Made by a program: the position numbers and the translations under genes. Of a DNA stretch of 7,444 bases, positions 5,183-7,444 are shown one piece after another (positions within the stretch are counted from its first letter, which is position 1; each line of letters opens with the position of its first letter). The DNA is taken from assembly GCA_905236585.1 (NCBI GenBank), contig CAJOQZ010000079.1, positions 1-7,444 of the forward strand, read 5' to 3'. This DNA comes from an uncultured Lachnospiraceae bacterium (GTDB taxonomy: Bacteria; Bacillota; Clostridia; Lachnospirales; Lachnospiraceae). A model generated the notes under the pieces. The model was not told the DNA's origin and searched no databases. It was given only the letters and a program-made list of their open reading frames with translations.

Positions 5183-5350
5183 GATTGACGGACAACTTGG
5201 GTGTCCGCCGAGCGTTGAGCAAGGGGCTGTTCCAGTATGCAGTGTCTTGTGAGCTCTCGAGGGTTGTATGTGATGACCGCGAACTGGATAGGCATTGTCG
5301 AAAGAAAACATTCGATTAGGGCTTCTGCTGTGCAGGAGCCTTAATTTTTC
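5183..5350 (+). ncRNA. Candidate small RNA of about 168 nt, unassigned family
   Basis: The segment has its own promoter and a strong terminator and holds no ORF of usual length. Visible structure includes a 5' hairpin CGGACA/TGTCCG (5189-5207), possible CCAGT/ACTGG long-range pairing (5233-5237 with 5284-5288), and TCGAA/TTCGA near the 3' end. I compared it by eye with 6S RNA, small SRP RNA, tmRNA, T-box and common riboswitches and found no match. In particular, the 5' and 3' ends do not form the 6S closing stem. It ends about 18 bases before a PBECR4-like gene, so it may instead be a leader controlling that gene by attenuation. A 35-residue ORF (5237-5344) with AAGGGG 10 bases upstream lies inside it, leaving a small mRNA possible. 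Confidence 0.55.
5316..5350 (+). terminator. Strong intrinsic terminator of the small RNA
   Basis: A 13-bp stem (5316-5328 with 5332-5344, two G-U pairs) closes a three-base loop TGT. TTTTTC follows from 5345. The PBECR4-like gene's ribosome site begins at 5357, so this hairpin could act as an attenuator for it. Confidence 0.85.
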
Positions 5351-5367
5351 TTATGTGGAGATTTGAA

Positions 5368-5661
5368 ATGAGTAACATTTATGATTGCGTAGATGCTTTT
5401 GAAAAGTTTTTAAATGTTGAATATGACATATCTATTGGTCGAAAAGGGAAAAGAGTAGACATGCATCTGATGTTTTCTAAAGAAGATGCGTTTCATCTAA
5501 TGGGCTTACACTATCTAAAGGATTTAAGCGGATTTCAAGCAAATCGGGGCAAATATTTCGATCAAATCAGAAACAAAATAATAACCAAAGAATGGATTGA
5601 GGGTTCGGTGCATTATCAGAATGTAATAGTCAAATTTATCCAAAACTTGAAATCTGCATGA
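5368..5661 (+). CDS. Short PBECR4-like protein, probably truncated
   Basis: From ATG 5368 (GGAG at 5357-5360, 7-base spacing) the product is 97 residues. An in-frame ATG at 5353 lacks a ribosome site. The sequence ISIGRKGKRVDMHLMFSKED, then FHLMGLHYLKDL, then KIITKEWIEGSVHYQNV resembles the N-terminal part of PBECR4 proteins, a predicted nuclease-like fold linked to phage and toxin contexts. That is from memory of the family pattern, not a search. Known members I recall are longer, with a further C-terminal half. This one stops just after the helix that follows the Ile-Ser-Tyr stretch, and no other frame continues it. Codons are strongly AT-rich compared with the flanking genes, which suggests transfer. 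It may be a degraded remnant or a minimal variant; activity is doubtful. Confidence 0.55.
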   Translation: MSNIYDCVDAFEKFLNVEYDISIGRKGKRVDMHLMFSKEDAFHLMGLHYLKDLSGFQANRGKYFDQIRNKIITKEWIEGSVHYQNVIVKFIQNLKSA

Positions 5662-5663
5662 TT

Positions 5664-5692
5664 TTGTGCGAAAATAAACGATAATGTATATA
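5664..5692 (+). promoter_or_regulatory. Weak candidate promoter of the SH3b gene
   Basis: TTGTGC (5664-5669) and TATATA (5687-5692) are 17 bases apart, but each matches consensus at only three to four positions. Confidence 0.3.
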
Positions 5693-5709
5693 CGCTGATG
5701 ATAAGGCAT

Positions 5710-5773
5710 GCCGACGTGCTCGGCGATGAAACGCGTTTTCTAAAGATTTTATGAAGAAGCATCGGCAGCCGAT
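5710..5773 (+). other. GCCGA/TCGGC inverted repeats upstream of the SH3b gene
   Basis: GCCGA (5710-5714) pairs with TCGGC (5720-5724), extended by CAT/ATG across one bulged base. ATCGGC-A-GCCGAT (5761-5773) is a second palindrome built from the same half-sites. A 10-bp palindrome AAACGCGTTT lies between them (5729-5738). There is no T-run, so they are more likely protein-binding sites or leader structure than terminators. Confidence 0.4.
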
Positions 5774-5811
5774 TACGCTTAACAGAATAAATCAAAAGCA
5801 GGAGAATGGTT

Positions 5812-7062
5812 ATGAATGAAATTTTAGGAACATGTGCGAATTATCTTGCAAAATACCGCCGTTTTGTGGCGGCTGGAATCGTAGTGGTTGCGCTCATTGT
5901 AATGGTGGTCGTTGCAACGTCGTCGAACTTGAATCCGATGGCGGGTGCGTACGGTTCGTATGAAGACCAAACGGAAAATGAAGAACTGATTACGCTGCTG
6001 AATACCTATTACACGGCGTATGACAACAACGACACGCAGACCTTGCAGGAGATCGCCTCTCCGTTTTCGGAGCGTGAACTCAGTTATATCGCGATGATGT
6101 CGAATTATATTGATTCGCATGCAATCGGGGAACTGTATACGAAAAACGGCTCCGCTAAAGGCTCGCTTCTGGTATCGGTAAAAGTGGATATCAAATATTC
6201 GGCGCTTGAGACACCGGCGCCGGGTCTGGATTTCTTTTACCTTGAACGTGGTGAGGACGGCTATCATATCAACAATGCATACTCACTGTTCAACCTGCAG
6301 AACGGCGACATTGAGGTGGACGGCGACATTACGTCACTGATCGCTGTGTTTGAGGCGCAGGATGACGTGGCAAAACTTCAGGCAAAGGTTCAGGCGGAGC
6401 ATGAAGAACTGATGCTTTCGGATGCCGATTACAACGCGTTCTTTACGACGAGCATCCGCGAGGCGATAGCAAAATGGGCGACTGACTATGAGGCGGCGTT
6501 GGCGCAGGCGCGCGCCGAGGAAGAGGCTGCGGCGATCGCTGTTGCGGAAGCGGCGGAAGAGGAAGCAAAGGCAGCGGAAGAAGAGGCTTCTAAAACGACG
6601 GTCCGCCTGACCGCGAAAGTGAATGTGCGCGAGACGGCGTCCACATCGGCAAATTCTTTAGGACAGATCAACGAGGGCACCGAAGTGTCGAAGTACGGAG
6701 AAGAGGGCGACTGGAGCAAAATTGACTACAACGGCACGAAAGCATATGTAAAAACGGAATATCTCGAAGCCGTAGACGACGCAGCGGAGACGGATGAGGA
6801 AGAAACCGCACAGGAAGATACGGAAGAAGAGGCGGACGAACAGCAGGAAGAGGAAACGACCGTCGCCGGATTTTCCAAAGGAGATAAGATTAAGTTGAGC
6901 GATTCCATCAACGTCCGAAAAGAGATGGACGAGAACTCGAAGAAAATCGCGGTTGCCTATCAGGGAACCGAGGTTACGATCGTGAAGTCGTATGCGAACG
7001 GATGGACGGAAGTGGAGTATAACGGGATGGATGGGTACATGAAAACGGAACTCATCAAGTAG
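5812..7062 (+). CDS. Membrane-anchored extracellular protein with two SH3b domains
   Basis: ATG 5812 has AGGAG 7 bases upstream; the in-frame ATG 5806 is only one base from it, so 5812 is preferred (416 residues). A single N-terminal membrane helix (about 17-35, no cleavage motif evident) anchors the protein with its bulk outside. Residues 52-215 form an uncharacterised domain beginning LLNTYYTAYDNNDTQTLQEI, whose pattern suggests an NTF2-like fold. A Glu/Ala-rich probable coiled coil covers 222-260. The first SH3b domain covers about 263-319 (VNVRETAS, then WSKIDYNGTKAYVK). A Glu-rich linker (320-350) leads to the second at about 356-415 (INVRKEMD, then GWTEVEYNGMDGYMK). SH3b domains usually bind peptidoglycan or peptides, so a wall-sensing or scaffolding role is likely. 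No catalytic domain is visible. A non-coding hairpin array follows at once. Confidence 0.85.
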   Translation: MNEILGTCANYLAKYRRFVAAGIVVVALIVMVVVATSSNLNPMAGAYGSYEDQTENEELITLLNTYYTAYDNNDTQTLQEIASPFSERELSYIAMMSNYIDSHAIGELYTKNGSAKGSLLVSVKVDIKYSALETPAPGLDFFYLERGEDGYHINNAYSLFNLQNGDIEVDGDITSLIAVFEAQDDVAKLQAKVQAEHEELMLSDADYNAFFTTSIREAIAKWATDYEAALAQARAEEEAAAIAVAEAAEEEAKAAEEEASKTTVRLTAKVNVRETASTSANSLGQINEGTEVSKYGEEGDWSKIDYNGTKAYVKTEYLEAVDDAAETDEEETAQEDTEEEADEQQEEETTVAGFSKGDKIKLSDSINVRKEMDENSKKIAVAYQGTEVTIVKSYANGWTEVEYNGMDGYMKTELIK

Positions 7063-7105
7063 GTGGGGGAAGTGCTTTATAGGTGTAAGGTGAAGCTGCC
7101 GCTCA

Positions 7106-7161
7106 CCGGAAATCATAACCTGCATGACCGGGGATGACGGTCTTTGCAAGATGTGTTCCGG
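7106..7161 (+). repeat. Array unit 1 hairpin
   Basis: Stem blocks are CCGGAA/TTCCGG (7106-7111 with 7156-7161), CAT/ATG, TGCA/TGCA (7121-7124 with 7145-7148) and apical GACCG/CGGTC (7126-7130 with 7138-7142). The loop is GGGATGA. TTCCGG at 7156 can alternatively pair with CCGGAA at 7174-7179, giving two competing folds. Confidence 0.7.
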
Positions 7162-7197
7162 TTCGCTGGCGTACCGGAATCCCAACGATTTCCTTTG

Positions 7198-7241
7198 AAT
7201 TATCTCTCACGGATGCAGACAACATCCTTTGAGAGATAATT
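7198..7241 (+). repeat. Array unit 2 hairpin
   Basis: A perfect 11-bp lower stem, AATTATCTCTC with GAGAGATAATT (7198-7208, 7231-7241), leads to an AC/TTT internal loop and an apical stem GGATG/CATCC (7211-7215, 7223-7227). The loop is CAGACAA. Confidence 0.75.
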
Positions 7242-7290
7242 TTTGGATTTACTGGTGTGATGATATTGCTTTATCGTAATTTGCCGTTCT

Positions 7291-7346
7291 CCAAAAATTT
7301 TTCCCTCACGACCGGAACAACGCTCTTTGAGAGAAAAATCTTTTGG
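7291..7346 (+). repeat. Array unit 3 hairpin
   Basis: CCAAAA/TTTTGG (7291-7296, 7341-7346) and TTTTTC-C-CTC with GAG-A-GAAAAA (7298-7307, 7329-7338, one mismatch) are followed by the AC/TTT internal loop. The apical stem is GACCG/CGCTC (7310-7314, 7321-7325, one mismatch). The loop is GAACAA. Confidence 0.72.
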
Positions 7347-7388
7347 TTCACTGGTGATAGGCGTATCTTAGCAAGAGCCGCTGCTTAC

Positions 7389-7444
7389 CGGAAATCATAT
7401 CTTGCACGGACGAAACAACGTCCTTAGCAAGACATGATCTTCCG
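7389..7444 (+). repeat. Array unit 4 hairpin, cut by the window edge
   Basis: CGGAA/TTCCG (7389-7393, 7440-7444), ATCAT/ATGAT, TCTTGC/GCAAGA (7400-7405, 7427-7432), an AC/TTA internal loop and GGACG/CGTCC (7408-7412, 7419-7423). The loop is AAACAA. Pairing continues to the last base of the window. Confidence 0.75.

Larger units (their letters stand above)
7098..7444 (+). repeat. Non-coding tandem array of at least four diverged, structured hairpin units
   Basis: After the SH3b gene the sequence holds no ORF but four related units. Their apical stems start at 7126, 7211, 7310 and 7408 (spacings 85, 99 and 98). Three units, all but the second, have a GCCG(C/T)T-like lead before the hairpin. 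Each unit has a hairpin of two to four stem blocks, an asymmetric internal loop (AC opposite TTT or TTA; T opposite TT in unit 1) and a 5-bp apical stem with a six- or seven-base loop. The first three are followed by a palindromic box around CTGG. Stem sequences differ between units while pairing is kept. The array runs off the right edge. Length and direction of any transcript are unknown, and no T-run marks an end. Confidence 0.75.

Noticed and set aside
5183..5350. 6S RNA, T-box or small SRP RNA
   Set aside because: The ends do not form the 6S closing stem. The T-box core AGGGTGGNACCGCG is absent: GGGTT and ACCGCG occur but 12 bases apart. The SRP apical motif is missing.
5183..5661. Type III toxin-antitoxin locus
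   Set aside because: The layout is similar, but the RNA has no tandem short repeats and the protein is not ToxN-like. It is kept only as a loose comparison.
5824..6267. Minus-strand ORFs under the SH3b gene (147, 77, 175 and 61 residues)
   Set aside because: They are mirror frames of an acidic Glu/Ala-rich coding sequence, giving Arg/Ser/Ala-rich products with no start signals.
7106..7444. Integron attC sites or a CRISPR array
   Set aside because: The hairpins lack the RYYYAAC/GTTRRRY core pair and no cassette ORFs lie between them. The units are too diverged and too structured for CRISPR repeats with unique spacers.

Overview
The window looks like part of a Bacillota chromosome, most like Clostridia or a related anaerobe. 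The reasons are strong AAGGAG-type ribosome sites, near-consensus TTGACA/TATAAT promoters, intrinsic hairpin-plus-U terminators, a double-glycine leader peptide, and a set of zinc-ribbon, Hanks-type kinase and SH3b membrane proteins typical of that phylum. Core genes are near 50% GC; several accessory stretches are clearly AT-richer. The genus cannot be fixed from sequence alone.

Left edge (1-1560): the C-terminal end of shikimate kinase, a complete YqhD/BdhA-like iron-dependent alcohol dehydrogenase, then tRNA-Arg(CCG) with its own near-perfect promoter and a strong terminator. This is ordinary housekeeping DNA.

Accessory block (1600-3600): on the minus strand, a 78-residue peptide with a GG-type leader and a small Cro/C1 regulator, each with its own transcription signals. 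A compact divergent promoter carrying a perfect 20-bp palindrome separates the regulator from a rightward zinc-ribbon/membrane/OB-fold protein. A 139-residue HTH-like protein starting at TTG follows. It converges on a membrane-anchored Ser/Thr kinase-like protein (minus strand, 3604-4671).

RNA-rich block (4680-5810): the kinase promoter with TGTGCA half-sites, a 31-residue small ORF with a good ribosome site, two hairpins, and an unassigned RNA of about 168 nt with a clear promoter and a 13-bp terminator. That terminator ends just upstream of a short PBECR4-like gene that looks truncated.

Right edge (5812-7444): a secreted or membrane-anchored protein with two SH3b domains, then a non-coding array of at least four diverged hairpin units of about 85-99 nt, running off the window. 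The stems change in sequence between units but keep their pairing. This covarying array is the most unusual thing in the window. The 5183-5350 RNA is second, and the GG-leader peptide with its neighbouring regulator third.

Functionally, the zinc-ribbon protein, HTH protein, kinase and SH3b protein could form a cell-envelope sensing set, but nothing in the sequence proves that they act together.
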